A stretch of DNA of 64,000 nucleotides, from assembly GCA_010015655.1 (NCBI GenBank), contig ML976657.1:1779843-1843842 (forward strand), given 5' to 3'. The position numbers and the translations under genes are program-made. This DNA is from Bimuria novae-zelandiae CBS 107.79 (lineage: Eukaryota > Ascomycota > Dothideomycetes > Pleosporales > Didymosphaeriaceae). The notes below the pieces were generated by a model. The model did no database searches. It was not told the DNA's origin and worked only from the letters and a program-made list of their open reading frames with translations. Positions 36,375-47,859 of the stretch are shown here, piece by piece. The first letter of the stretch is position 1. Each line of letters opens with the position of its first letter.

Positions 36375-37145
36375 GTAAGCATAATAGAGAGTGCCATTTT
36401 ATACTACTTATCCTTATTAATCCCAACCTTGGTGCAGAGGTCGTTAAATACCTTAATTTTTATCTTAAGGATGTTGTATTTATCACCTAAATACTTTTGC
36501 TCTAGCGTGTATAACTTAGCAAGATTAGTAAGTAAATAAGAGTTATTCTGCACAGGCGTAAATCTAGGTTGTAATAATAATAATAATCCTCTACCTAGCG
36601 GAGCTCGCTACTATCGCTATTATTCTTTATTATCTACAATCTAGTGGCACTTAAAACCTTCGCAGAGCCTTATAAGCTTAAGATGCTTAGTAGGCTATTT
36701 TAAGACGGTGGTTAATATAAGGAGTTCTGCAAATTAGTTAGGGAGATTATTACTATTACTTTACTTAATATAGATGCCTTGCTAGCGGAGGAGCTCTTTA
36801 AGTGCTTTTTAGATGCGCTTGTTAATGCTATTAAAGAGATCGCGGGTGAAATTCTTAAAATACTCCTTAAACTTAAGTAGTAGAAACAGGTTAAATATGT
36901 TATCTTCTTCTACCTGTATTATCTAGTTAATAACTATAGTGTTAAGTTTGTCTGTATTAACAGTAGCGTTGGCGATATTAAAATCTTAGTTAGCGTACTA
37001 GTCCTTATAGATTATCTTATCTAGGTACTATAAGCGATCCTTTGTTTAGGTGTACTTTATAATAGCGTTTTGGATGTGGGCCTGTAATTAGTGTAATTTA
37101 ACAAGAGTTAGCGTGGTTGACGCAAATCTCCTTCTAAACTAAGCC
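36375..37145 (-). pseudogene. Retrotransposon gag relic
   Basis: On the minus strand, LYTLEQKYLGDKYNILKIKI then VFNDLCTKVGIN and MALSIML resemble the gag protein of fungal LTR elements (a sequence of the form KY-x-G-D plus a cysteine and SIML). The rest of the block is stop-rich. The relic is cut at 36374 by hAT2. No pol and no LTR can be assigned. Confidence 0.45.
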
Positions 37146-37400
37146 TTGGTAGGGACAATCCAGGCGGAGAGATCCTTTAAATACGAGGCGCCGCTGATCC
37201 TGATACAGGATAGCAGTGAGCTTGTCGTACCTGTACTTCGCACTAGCGATGCTGTATCCTGGGCCTTGGTAGGGGAGGAGGCATGCGCTAACCGCTTCTA
37301 TCGCCAGAATACTCAGCCTGAAACGTGCGCTGAGATTCCCTGTACACAGTATATCTTGCCAATCTGTGGTGTAGCAACCACTGATCAGTGTTGATATAGT
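37146..37400 (+). other. Small GC-normal island with an 82-codon ORF of unknown nature
   Basis: Between AT-rich blocks this stretch has ordinary composition. The ORF (37146-37394, + strand) reads through EAPLILIQDSSELVVPVLRT and ends CGVATTDQC. I recognise no domain. It may be a piece of LTR or leader of the gag relic to its left rather than a gene, since the gag reads away from it. Confidence 0.25.
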
Positions 37401-37537
37401 AATAGGCTGTTAGATCAAGACTTCGTTGCAACGATGTGGTATTGATTTAATTCTTAATTATAGATCTATTATGGTGGGCTATTATAAGAAGTATTTATTA
37501 AGCGTAGTTTGTCCCTTGCTAGCCTAATTAGGACTAG

Positions 37538-37583
37538 CGTAATAAACCACAGGCAAACTGCGTAATAAACCGCAGGCAAACTG
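37538..37583 (+). repeat. Two-copy 23-bp tandem repeat
   Basis: gcgtaataaaccacaggcaa act is followed directly by gcgtaataaaccgcaggcaa act, with one transition between the copies. Short, non-coding. Confidence 0.8.
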
Positions 37584-37600
37584 CATGGCGGTGAAAGCCG

Positions 37601-37985
37601 TAGCAGTGTTGCGCAGGTTTGAAGCCAACAAGTAACGTAGCGTTTAATTATTATAAGGGCGGTTACCGCGCCTCTGCTAGCAATGAGGAATACGTTGCTG
37701 TATAGCATGGTAATCTTGATATAGACGAAGTGTACGCTTTATCTATAGAGGAGATAGAAAATATTTAGCCTAGTAAGTAGTTCTAGCAGAGTTTAAGGGG
37801 AGCTATATTAACGCGTTTAAAATAGCTTACTAGCGCAGGATAAACTACTCTTTAGTAATATTAATATTATAGATAGGCTATTAGTAATACGTAAATAAAC
37901 GCACCTGGCAGCGCTAGACATTATACTAGAACTAGAGCTGGAAGACCCGCGTTCAACTAAGCGGCGAAGGCCAGCTGAGCGACTG
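37601..37985. other. AT-rich stretch without gene
   Basis: TA-rich repeat-like DNA with stops in all frames. Nothing recognisable. Confidence 0.4.
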
Positions 37986-37997
37986 GTAGAGAATCTC

Positions 37998-38357
37998 ATG
38001 TGCAATCCGGCGCCCACGCCCAAGTCAACGCCCCTGCCATCTCCCGGCAGCAGCGCTTCCCATTCGAGAGCCAGCACCGAGCCTAGTCTCCGATCTCTCG
38101 ACAGTGACGGCAAACGTGATGATGCTAGAACCCCACGGTCATCTCCACGTGGCCTCTGCACTGAGGATGACGGCGGTGATAGCGCACACAGTTATAAGAC
38201 AAGCGAGGGGCTACTGTATTCTACGAGAGTATCCATTTCTCCTTTAGAGAGCATAGAAGGGGAAACATATATTGGCCTAGACTTAGAGAGGCGTGAGGAG
38301 TATAGGGAAGGTGGTGGTGAAGACGCTTCGGAAAGCCACAAGGACCCACGTAATTAG
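37998..38357 (+). CDS. Low-complexity ORF, possibly a gene fragment
   Basis: 119 codons, Ser/Pro/Arg-rich first half (PSPGSSASHSRASTEPSLRS), acidic second half ending EDASESHKDPRN. The segment is GC-rich against AT-rich neighbours, which suggests it escaped RIP or is a host remnant. No domain, no introns and no known family seen. The start may not be native. It could be the disordered part of a transposon-encoded protein. Confidence 0.3.
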   Translation: MCNPAPTPKSTPLPSPGSSASHSRASTEPSLRSLDSDGKRDDARTPRSSPRGLCTEDDGGDSAHSYKTSEGLLYSTRVSISPLESIEGETYIGLDLERREEYREGGGEDASESHKDPRN

Positions 38358-38940
38358 GACAATAATATTTTTAGCAGACCTTCGGCAAAGATCTCTTAAT
38401 AACGTACACGTGGTAGTTATCTACTATAAAAAAAGAGGTATAGTCTATTAAAAACTACACTTAGATAATAGGGCTTAAGAATAATATAAATAAGGGTATT
38501 ATAGTAAGTAGCGTTATTTTAGCTATAGTAACTATATTAGCCCCTAATTAATAACTAGTTTTAGTACTACTCCCTATAAATACCCTCTTTAGGAACAAAA
38601 GCTAAAGACTAAAGTAATATTAATTATAGTTTTAGCCTTAATGTAACGGTATTCGGATTGTTCATTGTTGCCTATGCTAGCTCATTGCTGCCTACACTCA
38701 TTTACTGCTGCCTAGCCTACCTAGCAGTATATATCTTAGCTACTACACACATACAATCAAATCAGTGTTTTTCCCGACTTTCGCTTTGCAGCAACAACCG
38801 CTACACTTAATATATTTTATTAGATAACTAACCTTACGCTCTATACTATTCTAAATAGCTTATTTATTTTAATAAGAATTATACGTTCTTGTAATTTAGA
38901 ATAGTCTCCTAATCCTACCGCCCTAGGTTATAGATTCCTC
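38358..38940. other. AT-rich stretch with short attgctgcct repeats
   Basis: No gene. At 38660-38740 the phrase cattgttgcct / cattgctgcct / tactgctgcct recurs three times about 25 bases apart, before a non-coding stretch. It might be LTR-derived, but I have no partner repeat. Confidence 0.35.
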
Positions 38941-38991
38941 GGCGGAGAAGGCAAAGTTATCCGCATGACCTAACTATCGCCAGATTCGTGG

Positions 38992-39360
38992 ATGTTGGTA
39001 GGATACCAGTATGAAGGTGGTGCGTCGGACCTTTGCAGTTGCGGAAGCTTGAATGCGGACTGGATGAGCATTTCCCACAGTGACGCTGCCAATGGTGAAA
39101 AGGACTACTCAGACGACGGCGACGAAGACTGGGACGAAAACAGCGAGAAGGAAGAAGGCACAGAAAGGCATGGCAAACGTAAGCGCAAGCCGTGGCTAGA
39201 GTCAGATGAAGTGCGTTTACTCTCATTAAGGGATAAGCAGGGTATGGAGTGGAAGGGGATATGCGAACGCTTCCCAAATCGGACGGAGGGCGCAGTTAAA
39301 GTGCGCTACTACGGATTGCAGAAGAAGCAGAAACGTAAAGAGACATCTATCAGGACATAA
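38992..39360 (+). CDS. Myb/SANT-like DNA-binding ORF
   Basis: 122 codons. An acidic middle (DYSDDGDEDWDENSEKEE) is followed by a basic stretch (HGKRKRK). Then comes a single Myb-like repeat: PWLESDEVRLLSLRDKQG, MEWKGICERFPNRTEGAVK, VRYYGLQKKQ. The tryptophans at the start of helix 1 and in helix 2, and the FPNRTEGAVKVRYY recognition helix, fit the fold. In fungi such short acid-plus-Myb proteins or C termini occur in nuclear factors and near repeats. The GC-rich segment is isolated between AT-rich blocks. The start at 38992 is a non-ATG or internal position, so this is probably the 3' part of a longer former gene, and I rate it as partial. Confidence 0.6.
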   Translation: MLVGYQYEGGASDLCSCGSLNADWMSISHSDAANGEKDYSDDGDEDWDENSEKEEGTERHGKRKRKPWLESDEVRLLSLRDKQGMEWKGICERFPNRTEGAVKVRYYGLQKKQKRKETSIRT

Positions 39361-40289
39361 AGTAGGGAACCTGCGTCGCGGTGGACCGTCAAGGATTATT
39401 ATATTGGTATGAAGTTAGGTTAATTTTTTTTTGACGCATAAATCTCGATTTCCCTTTTCCGTTATTCCAATAAGTGCTTCCATCTGCGTTGGCGTAGTAA
39501 AAGCTCCCATCTCTAAAACAAAGGTTAAAGTAATTTTCTCACCAGCATTAAGTGAACCTACCTATTGCGATAGTAATATGCCGTGCGATAGGAGGAGTAG
39601 GAACCGTAGGCACGGAGCGAGTAGTAGCTCCCCTAGTTGAACTCTGGTTAACTCCCTGTTACAAGGAACGTATACCGTGGCAATTTACCTTGCTATTTAT
39701 TCCAGCATAGATAGTAATATAGACTTGACGTAGCGGTCGTTGTGACATTCTTCATGTTTTTGCATTGCTGGGGCGTACTACTAGTATGAAATCCAAATTA
39801 TTGCTGCGTAATTTATAAGTAAATCTCTAGTACCTTGTAGCCTACAGTGGCTAGCCAATTGTCTGTTAGGTAGCTTTGTTCCGTGTCTCATTGGCTGGTA
39901 TATAGGAAGGAAATGTTAGAGGAGGGTAGGATAATGTTTCATAATAGGCTATTACGTACCTTTTATAGGTAATTTGGCGAGAGTTAAAGTTAGCACGGCG
40001 AACTTTCTATTTAGTATACAAAAAGTGCATTGCTATTAAGAGCGATTAACTCCTTAGGGTTGTTTTAACCACAGCACGATTAGTGTCCTAGTTTTAGTTC
40101 CGATTTCGCACCCGTGCGCATCGACCATAACTTACATCTTGTTAGCTAAATTAGCCGCTGCAGATCATGCCCGGTCTGCCCAGCCAATGTGATGCAGGTA
40201 CAGCGACCACTATCCCACCAAAATCGCTCAGCTAGCAATATGAGGCTGCTGAGCTACCCACAATTAAAATTATTACGAGATCTTCTAGA
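39361..40289. other. AT-rich stretch without gene
   Basis: Mixed composition, no supported coding region. A 69-codon ORF at 39431-39640 has no recognisable feature. Confidence 0.4.
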
Positions 40290-40745
40290 TTTGAGGTCTC
40301 TAAGGTCTGTATATAATTACTAGCTACTTAGGTTATTAATATCTACTTAGTGTTCTAATTGTTCGGCTACTGCCTAACTTTAAGGCGGATAGAAAAGGTA
40401 AGGCCTTATTAATATCTATAGCCTTATGCTGAGGTTGTTTTTTTCTTAATAAGCTTACTAAGAGGCTTTAAGGCTTTTTTATTACCTTTTTAGATAATAG
40501 AATACGATTTTAAAGTTACCTTTGTGCTTTACGGGCCTGTTACTTAAGGCATTACTTTATAGCCTTATTAGCCCTCTGCTTCGCGCGCGCATCTCTAGCA
40601 GTTGCTCGAGTAACACGCCACTCCTGGAGTATCCTAATTTTGAGCTGCTAGCTAGTCTGACGGGCCTTTGCTTGCTTACTTTTTTGAAGCTGTAATTGCT
40701 CCTCCTCAGTATCTTTTTGGTGTTGACGATCGCGGGAGGCCATTT
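40290..40745 (-). pseudogene. C-terminal tail of a pogo-type transposase
   Basis: Minus strand from 40743: MASRDRQHQKDTEEEQLQLQ and KSKQAKARQT, then further Lys/Arg/Ala-rich sequence with stops. This composition matches the basic coiled C terminus of fungal pogo/Fot1 transposases, and of the copy at 31811-33945. Only the tail is present; no inverted repeat is seen. Confidence 0.45.
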
Positions 40746-40754
40746 ACAGTCGGG

Positions 40755-40930
40755 CGCTGCAAGGCTACGAGGAGGCGCTCGGTCCTAATGTAGTGCCGGC
40801 GTATATACCAGCGTTGAATACCATGTCCAACTTCGGTGACGCAGCTGGCATGGTAGAAAAGCATGCATTCAACTACCTACGTGCTCTCTTCTCGGGGTGC
40901 GGAGGAGCTGCTATATGCTACACATGATGT
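40755..40930 (+). pseudogene. TPR repeat fragment of a fungal NLR
   Basis: A plus-strand frame reads ALQGYEEALGPNVVPAYIPA then LNTMSNFGDAAGMVEKH and YLRALFSG before a stop near 40927. The pattern (A-x-x-x-Y-x-x-AL, then P-A-L-x-T-x-x-N-F-G) is that of kinesin-light-chain-like TPRs at the C terminus of fungal NB-ARC proteins. It lacks start and rest. Confidence 0.65.
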
Positions 40931-41066
40931 GCTAACAAATCCCCAGGAGGCTGCAGAACTCACACTAATCTCCACAATCAAGGAAAAGACACCATCTGCT
41001 GGCAGTCGTCAACTGGTCAATCCTCTAACCGAAAACCCATTAAATGTCACTCAATACCTTGCTAAG

Positions 41067-42760
41067 CTAGAGAACCATAGTTTTCATCACACGACGAAGA
41101 ATAGCATGCCCACTCTTCAGCTTCTTAATTCGGTCCTGGAGAAAGTCCCTTTGCCGCTTGCAGGATGCAGGCTCAGAAGCAATCTCTTGCGCATCCGCGT
41201 CGGATAGCTTGCTAACAAAGATTGGCGAAAAGATATCTTCTAACCCTCGCACGATGTGGCGCTCTACGACTTGGGTGGTGATATTTGCGACAAACGTTTT
41301 CTGAGAAACCTACACACCGACACGTAAGTCAAGTATATCATTAGGAACCACTATTCACTTACCTTGTAGATGGCGTAGAGTCGGTCGAGGGCCTCTTCAC
41401 AGCTGGCCTTCTCCATGTCTGGCTCCGACCCTCGATTGAAACCGTCCAAAGCACTACGAATGTCGATCTCTGCTGAAGTGTGGTTGGACTGGCAACCGGG
41501 GAGGAGTGTGTGACTCGTCGCATTTTCTACCGCTGTAGCAAGACGGCCCTGATCCCGCTCCTTTTGGTACTGCCTTACAATATCCGTGTAGTAGTGGTTG
41601 TAGTTGATTGGGTACTCCTTGTGGTCGTAAACGATACGTCCAAGCTCGTTGGAGGCCGCGTCATTCCTCTGTTTCAGGGCCTCCACGAAGTGTAAGGACC
41701 ACAAGCGCGAAATGACGTCCTTGGGACACATATCCTCCAGTAGGTTTGTGAGAAACTGGCGACACACATCCGCTACATCTTCGACGTGAGCCTCAGCTAA
41801 GCTTGGCCATTTCACGGACTGTTGCCAGAACAGCTCTCCAACGAGGAGAGGATTGAGGTTCCCAGATAGTTCCTTTCTGCGGTTCCGACAGACAACGTTG
41901 CTAACCCAAGAGAGGACTTAGGTTCGGGACAGATGTACCGGCTTCGTCGCTGGAGAAGGCACTGGGATGCTCAGATCTACCTCGGCTTGGGGCTCGCCTG
42001 ACTTGGCGATATGATATGAGTGCCCGTCTTCACGAAGGATGTCCGAGAATTGGGCGTTCATCTTCTGGACGATTGCTCGGAGGCGACGGACGGAAGCACG
42101 CGAGTGCGTGGAAAAGACTTCGTTTGTGTCGTACCGGAAGGAGGGTCCCTCGTAGTGGCCTTCACTGGCGGCCGCACACACCCGATGGAAATCAAGGCTG
42201 AGTTGGGTAAGGTATTCTTTACAGTCCTCGGCAGTCGCCCTGCGGTGTCCCAGCGTGGTCAGTTGCGTTTTAGAATCCTCTAGTGCCTGGCTGAGGTCAC
42301 TGTGAAGTTGAGGAAGTTCCTGCTTGACATGCTCGAACAACAAACGACTAAGTCGCTCTCGCAGAGCATCAATGCCAACGCTTTCTTTCGGTAGACACTT
42401 AAAGTTCGAAGTCCGAAAATAGGATGCCTCTGATGCGTTCCGCTCAAGAAATGAGTCGCTTCTCAAAGCTCCTGTTCTTCACAACATGCCAGCCCAGCTT
42501 AAAGAAGATATCTTCATTGCGTGCCAAGGTGATGTAGGCACTCTCTGTTCCAGAACCCGCGGGAAGTCTGTCTGGCTTAGTGATAATGCCAAGGGTGCGT
42601 TCTCCGTCCGGATCCACCTTCCGGACTTTGCTCAGAATTCCTTGGTTAACGTAGTCGTTCGTGGCAGAGACTACTGCTAGACAGATCGTACGGGATTGAG
42701 AAATATACCGGTCCGTGATCTCTTGGACGAGTCCGACACACCTTCACCAACTTCTGAATT
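41067..42760 (-). pseudogene. Dynamin-family GTPase, 5'-truncated and frameshifted
   Basis: Minus strand. From about 42750 it reads the later half of a dynamin GTPase domain: LVQEITDRYISQSRTICLAV, NDYVNQGILSKV, TLGIITKPDRLP with the G4 motif TKPD, then GWHVVKNRSFEKR. At about 42450 the frame shifts, and an open stretch (42466-41918) carries GIDALRERLSRLLFEHVKQE and the stalk. A further block (41815-41351; NPLLVGELFWQQSVKW, then VADVCRQFLTNLL) and a last one near 41300-41067 (VERHIVRGLEDIFSP, SEPASCKRQRDFLQDRI) give the GED end. Gaps between blocks may be introns. The P-loop and switch regions are absent; the sequence breaks into AT-rich DNA at about 42765. So this is a remnant of a fungal dynamin-like protein (membrane remodelling), not functional. 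Confidence 0.85.
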
Positions 42761-43081
42761 TTGAGAACCTGTTGAAATCTGTATATTTTTTATTAGATTC
42801 AATCTTGAAATCACCTAAAACCTATCTCTACGCTATCCTCTGCCCCTGTAGTGCCTGTAGCTGGTAAATAATAGCATGGAGACGCCTGCGAGACTCCCCC
42901 CAGAAGCCTCTACAGCAACCCGCCCCGCCGACCCAAAGTCAGCGAGGCACCTTAATATAAGCCACCCCTTAAGGAGACAGCCGCAATAGCATGTAGCAGC
43001 GATACTACGTCTTAACCTAGGTAGAGGAGTGTAGACTAGAAACGCGCCAGCTACTACTATAGTAACTGAAGCCCTAATAAC

Positions 43082-46000
43082 CAGAGTTGTCAACAAACAA
43101 AACAAACAATATTTGAAGCTGAGTTTTGCTTTGTTTGACGATTTTATGGTGTTGTAGTTTGTTTGTTTGATTTTGATAGACTGTAGGGGTGCTTTTATTT
43201 AAATTATTTGTTTAAATTTTAAGAAGCTAGAGACTATAAAAGGTAATTTATATAGTAATTACTGTGGCGACTCCTTCTACTCCTCTATCTTAAAGCTTTT
43301 AATAAGCGTTTCTTCGCAGTACTTTGCTGCTGCTATCGCGCTTAGAGGCTTAAAACCTGCCCTTATCCATCGCTGCGTACATATAAGAGCAGCCAGTAAC
43401 TATGAGCTTATTTTCCGCCTCTATAGGTCTATTATATCGCCAGTACCTGAGAAGACTCTTTCACAGTCGCTACTAGAGGCGGGAATTAAGAGTAAGTCAA
43501 TTGCAAGCTGTGAAAGATGTAGGTACTTTAGCTTTAACCTAAGCTAGTACTATATAGCTATAACGCTTATTTTGTGTTATTAAGCTATCTATAGTAGCTC
43601 TTTTAGCTACTAATTATACTCGTTCTTCGCTGCCTTGGTGCACTCGCGATCGCCAGCGTTAAGTATAAAGTTAATAGTATTATTAAAGCTACTTATTAAG
43701 GGCTTTAGTAGTATAACTAGTGTTGTAGTTGCGGCGTTGGCAGGCTTGTAGGCTGTCTATAGTTGCAGAAACTGCGCGTGGTAGCGGTTATAGACCTTAG
43801 GTTTGTGCTGCTATAAACGCTTGCAGTATGTCTTATAGCGTAGGTAGAGTGCTATAGTAGTGTAGTAAACGGGTGCTTTAAGTAGCTTTTTAAAGTATTT
43901 AATCGCTTTCTTCTTCGCGGCGCGTAGGTTAATTAGCAGGTAGTCTTTAGGCGCCTTAGTTAGGGTAAAGTTAACGCCTTTATAAGACTTAAGGCAGGCA
44001 TCTAGCTTAGTAATTATAGACTCTAATATAGGAATTACCTCGTATAGCGCGCTATAATAATCGCTTTTACCGCGGCTTTAGAGGCGATTAGTTATAAACT
44101 TAAGTAGCTATAGTATAGTAATATAGTCGTTAATAACCGCCTAATCTATAGCTATAAGCCTTATTAACCTTATCTATCGCGGTGCTAATAGAAGCTTATT
44201 ACTATAAGTTCGCGCAGTAGAGTTAGCTGCTTTAGTCTTTATTATATAGTAATTAGCATATAAGGTAATAGCTTATTAAAGCTTAACCCCACGCTTAAGT
44301 GCACTGTAATAGCTATTCTAGCGCGTAACTATAGGCTTAACTAGCTCGCGTATGCTAACAGAGACAGCGCTTTAAAGTATCTCCTTTATAGCCTGTCGCT
44401 AACAGCTTATAAAGAGGCTGTACTAATTTGGCGTGTTAATATAGTTTATTATATTAAAGAAGACGCCTAATAGTCTATCTTTCTACTACTCCTTTATATA
44501 AAACTCTTTCTCTTTTATGTTTTTAGGCTTGTTCTCGTACGCGTCGGCGTCGCGACTAAACATAATTATTTAGCTAATAAAGTTAAGTATATAGCAAGCG
44601 CAGCGGAGGCGTCGTTTAGTGCTATTAAAGTTATATATTATAACAAGTTTATTAATAGTAGTGTTATTATTAGCGGCGTTATTAAGTATAAAGTACCTAA
44701 GTTTGTTGCGATTAATGCCAAAGTATTCCAGGATAGCAGCAACAGCGTCAGCGATAGCCTCGCCAGAGTGAGCACCTACAACTTGTGGCAGCGCTATAGG
44801 CAGGTTAACTATCGCGCCTTTATAGTTAACGTAGTGCGCAACTACAGCAAAGAAGCCATGTTTACTACCTTTCGTAGTCCACCTATTAAAGCTTATATAT
44901 ACCTTACTCTCTGCCTCCGCTAACGCGCGCACCACCTGTAGCTTTATATAGCTATAGAGCTTTATCACGAAGCTTGCTACGCTATTATAAGAGCTCTATA
45001 GCGCTGCCTCTGCCTTAGAGTTAGCAAATCTTATTATCTTATAGAAAGCTAGTGTTTTAAACTCGTAGAGAGCTCTATTATTATTAACTAGCTAAAGTAT
45101 AGCTACCTGTTAAAAGCTATGTATGTTAAAGTTACCTAGTTTATTAAAGGTCTCTATAGTAATTTTAAGGCCACCCTTAGCGGCGAATTATAGTAATATT
45201 TAACTAGGTTTGCGCGTAGGCTTGCGGGCAATAGGGCTATCTTTATAGACTTAATAGCTAGGTTTATCTTAGGCGAGATGTTGTATAGCAGCGCTAATTA
45301 ACTTTATTATTTAGTGTATAGCCCTAGGGAGATTGCGCGTGTGGTAGTACCTATATATAAAGTAGAGCTACTCTAGCTTATATGTGTTCTTCTTCCACAC
45401 GCGATAGCCATGCTTATAGACCTAGCTAGTATTACTCTTTAGCGTAGTAAGTGGCTTTGCTATACTATTTAATCTGTCGAAGTTGTAGCTATTGTAGTTA
45501 CTAGCCTAGCCCTCCTTAGGAGTAGGAGCCACCTCTATTATTATCTCTATTACTACGTTAGAGCTAGCTATTAGCTACGTTATAAATACCTTAGGCCTGT
45601 TAAGCATTAATTGCGACTCCCAGGCAACGTTATCGCTGTTTTATAAGGCTTCGGGAATGGCTAGCTGCATGTTCTGGCGTGGAGATGCTCGCTGGGGTAA
45701 AGCATCTAGCAGCGGCTTTGGCTAGGTTGGCGGCGTGTTTGGTGGCTCTATAAGCGGCTCTACAGGCTATATAAATAAAGGCTTAGGCGTACTATCGCGC
45801 TTAGTTAGCTAACTATTAATACTTTAGCGCACCTTCTATAAGGGCTTAAGCGTATAATAAGGATGTTTAGGTGCAGGTTTAACTGCCTTAGCGGACTTAT
45901 AGCTTCGTTTTAGAGGCATAATAGGCGTAAACGTGTGTGTGTAAAGGCGCGAAAAAGTAAGCTATATAGGCAGGCTAAAGTAAGGAACATAGGTAAGTTA

Positions 46001-46246
46001 AGCGTTAACGCGCTGTGTACGCGGGAAGTACGCGATTATTTAGCTAATATTATATTATATAGTAGGGCTAGGCTATAACGGGTCTAATAGCTATTTTTAA
46101 ACAAACTTAAAATATTTAAATAGAGAAGCCTATTATTTTAAATTTATTTATTAATCTGGCGCACAAAAGATTTATTTATTTAAATTTAAAAAATTAAACA
46201 AAATTAAATCAAAATTTTAAAGCACATTTGTTTGTTAATAACCCTA
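43082..46246 (-). mobile_element. hAT transposon (hAT3), 8-bp target duplication intact
   Basis: 3165 bp. The left end cagagttgtcaacaaac and the right end read inverted as tagggttattaacaaac; the differences are transitions. ctaataac flanks both sides (43074-43081 and 46247-46254), a perfect 8-bp target duplication. The minus strand has a transposase block (44570-44968): SFNRWTTKGSKHGFFAVVAHY, AIVNLPIALPQVVGAHSGE, and AAILEYFGINRNKL. In related fungal hAT transposases the first is SFDxWTTKG; here the Asp has become Asn. The rest is full of stops. It sits in LINE ORF1. Confidence 0.93.
44570..44968 (-). pseudogene. hAT transposase catalytic-region remnant
   Basis: 132 open codons of the hAT3 transposase, the best-preserved part of the element: WTTKGSKHGFFAVVAHYVN and LPIALPQVVGAHSGEAIADA. 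Conserved in fungal hAT transposases. Catalytic Asp of the SFD-x-WTTKG motif reads Asn. Frames on either side are broken. Confidence 0.85.
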
Positions 46247-47859
46247 CTAATAACCCACATCACGGCCGCCAAACAAGCTGCCGCCACCTAGGAGGCCATG
46301 ATCTACACCCTAGCACAGGCTGTAGATAGCTGCCTTAATGCCTATAAGCTCCCTAAAGAGCAGGCAGTCGCCAACGCCCTCCGCTAGCGCGTTATATAGG
46401 CCCTAAAAAACTCTACCTTAGCGCCAAGCCTCTTGCGCATAGACTACACTAAGAGTATTAACACTAACGCTAGTACTAGTGCTAGCGATAGTAGCCACAA
46501 CTATAGCAGGGCTATAGGGCTAAAAATATAGGCAAACGTAGCTGCTAGCGCGAACCCCTTAAGTATAAGGTATACTACCTCTAGTAGTAACTAGAGTAGC
46601 ACTAAGGCTACTACTAACAGACATACTCGCCGTAGTTAAAGCGACACTAAGGACCCTAGGATCCTTATTACTGTGCCTACGCCAGAGCGGCTCTCACAGA
46701 GCTCACTATATGTAATTAGAAAGGCTATTTGCAACACGCTAGGCCTTAACCTTAGCGCCATACCTAGCGCCTTAAAGACTAGAACAGGATAGGCCGTCAC
46801 CCCTGCTAATAATAAGATAAGAGACAGCCTTATAGAACAGAAAAAAAAAGATTTAATAATAAGCGCTATAGGAGGCAGCATAGCTAAGCTACTATAAAAA
46901 TAGTTTAATTATGCTATACCTAACGTCCCTAGCGCGTACTAATCCTTGCTAGGCCTAGAGGTGCTAGTTACACACGATATAATAGAGGATAAGGCAGCTA
47001 TATAGACAGGCTTACTACCTGCTAACTATAAATAGTTAAGGCATAGCGCTAATAAAGACAGAACTATTACCTAGATTATCTCCTTTATAAAGAAAGTGCG
47101 ATAATTTAGGCTCCTAGGCAATAGTAGCGCCTTAAAGGAGATTACTAAGACCCTAGCTATATAATAACACGACCTAGGCTACTAGGGCTACTATAACCTA
47201 CTAAAATGCGTGCGCCTCCCCCGCTGTAATAACTATAGTAAAAAATAAGAGGACTATATAGGCCCCCTAGACTTAGGATACACCTATCTAGTGTAGTACG
47301 CTAACTATCTTAGCCTATATTAGGTAAGGTATATTAACTGCCTAGTAGCGCCTCGCCAAGTTAATAAGCAGGTTATTAGGCTAATAAAGAGGAAGATGGG
47401 CACATACCGCCACGCTAATTACTAGGCCTATAAGCACGCTAACTACCTGTCCCTAGGTACCAAAACAGAGGTAGCAACCGCGGCAGCCCAGGACAGCTCA
47501 CTAGAGCTCTATAATGGCCTATATAGTGCCCCCGCTGCCTCTAGCTCACATTTAGCAGGCGCAGTAATAACGCTAGCAAACGCTAATAAGCAACGCAACC
47601 TAGGAATAGAGGCGTTAATAAGGCCCTCTATTCGCCTACAACGCTCTACTTATATCCCTAAGAACCTAAATCTGGTAGCGATGTCGGCGCGCAGCGTTAC
47701 GCTACCTTAAGATTATATAGCTTTATCCTTATTAGAGAGAGATATAAGTATAAGTAACGAGAATAATCTCTTATATTAAGCACACCCTTATAGAGATAAA
47801 GGACTCCCCTTAGGGAGCGTAATATATAGGTTAACTAGATAAATATAGGGCGAAGCTCG

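Larger units (their letters stand above)
42876..47780 (+). pseudogene. LINE ORF1 (gag-like), split by hAT3
   Basis: The first exon-like part is 42876-43081. The second is 46255-47780 after the transposon. The duplicated 8 bases keep the frame when the insertion is ignored. A recurrent Ser/Asn/Thr-rich part and a cysteine-containing end (CVRLPRCNNYSKK near 47209) are what remains of a zinc-knuckle region. Many in-frame TAG stops. Confidence 0.7.

Noticed and set aside
37817..38161. 114-codon minus-strand ORF
   Set aside because: Shadow of the Ser/Pro-rich plus-strand frame; its serine run is a reading of the opposite strand.
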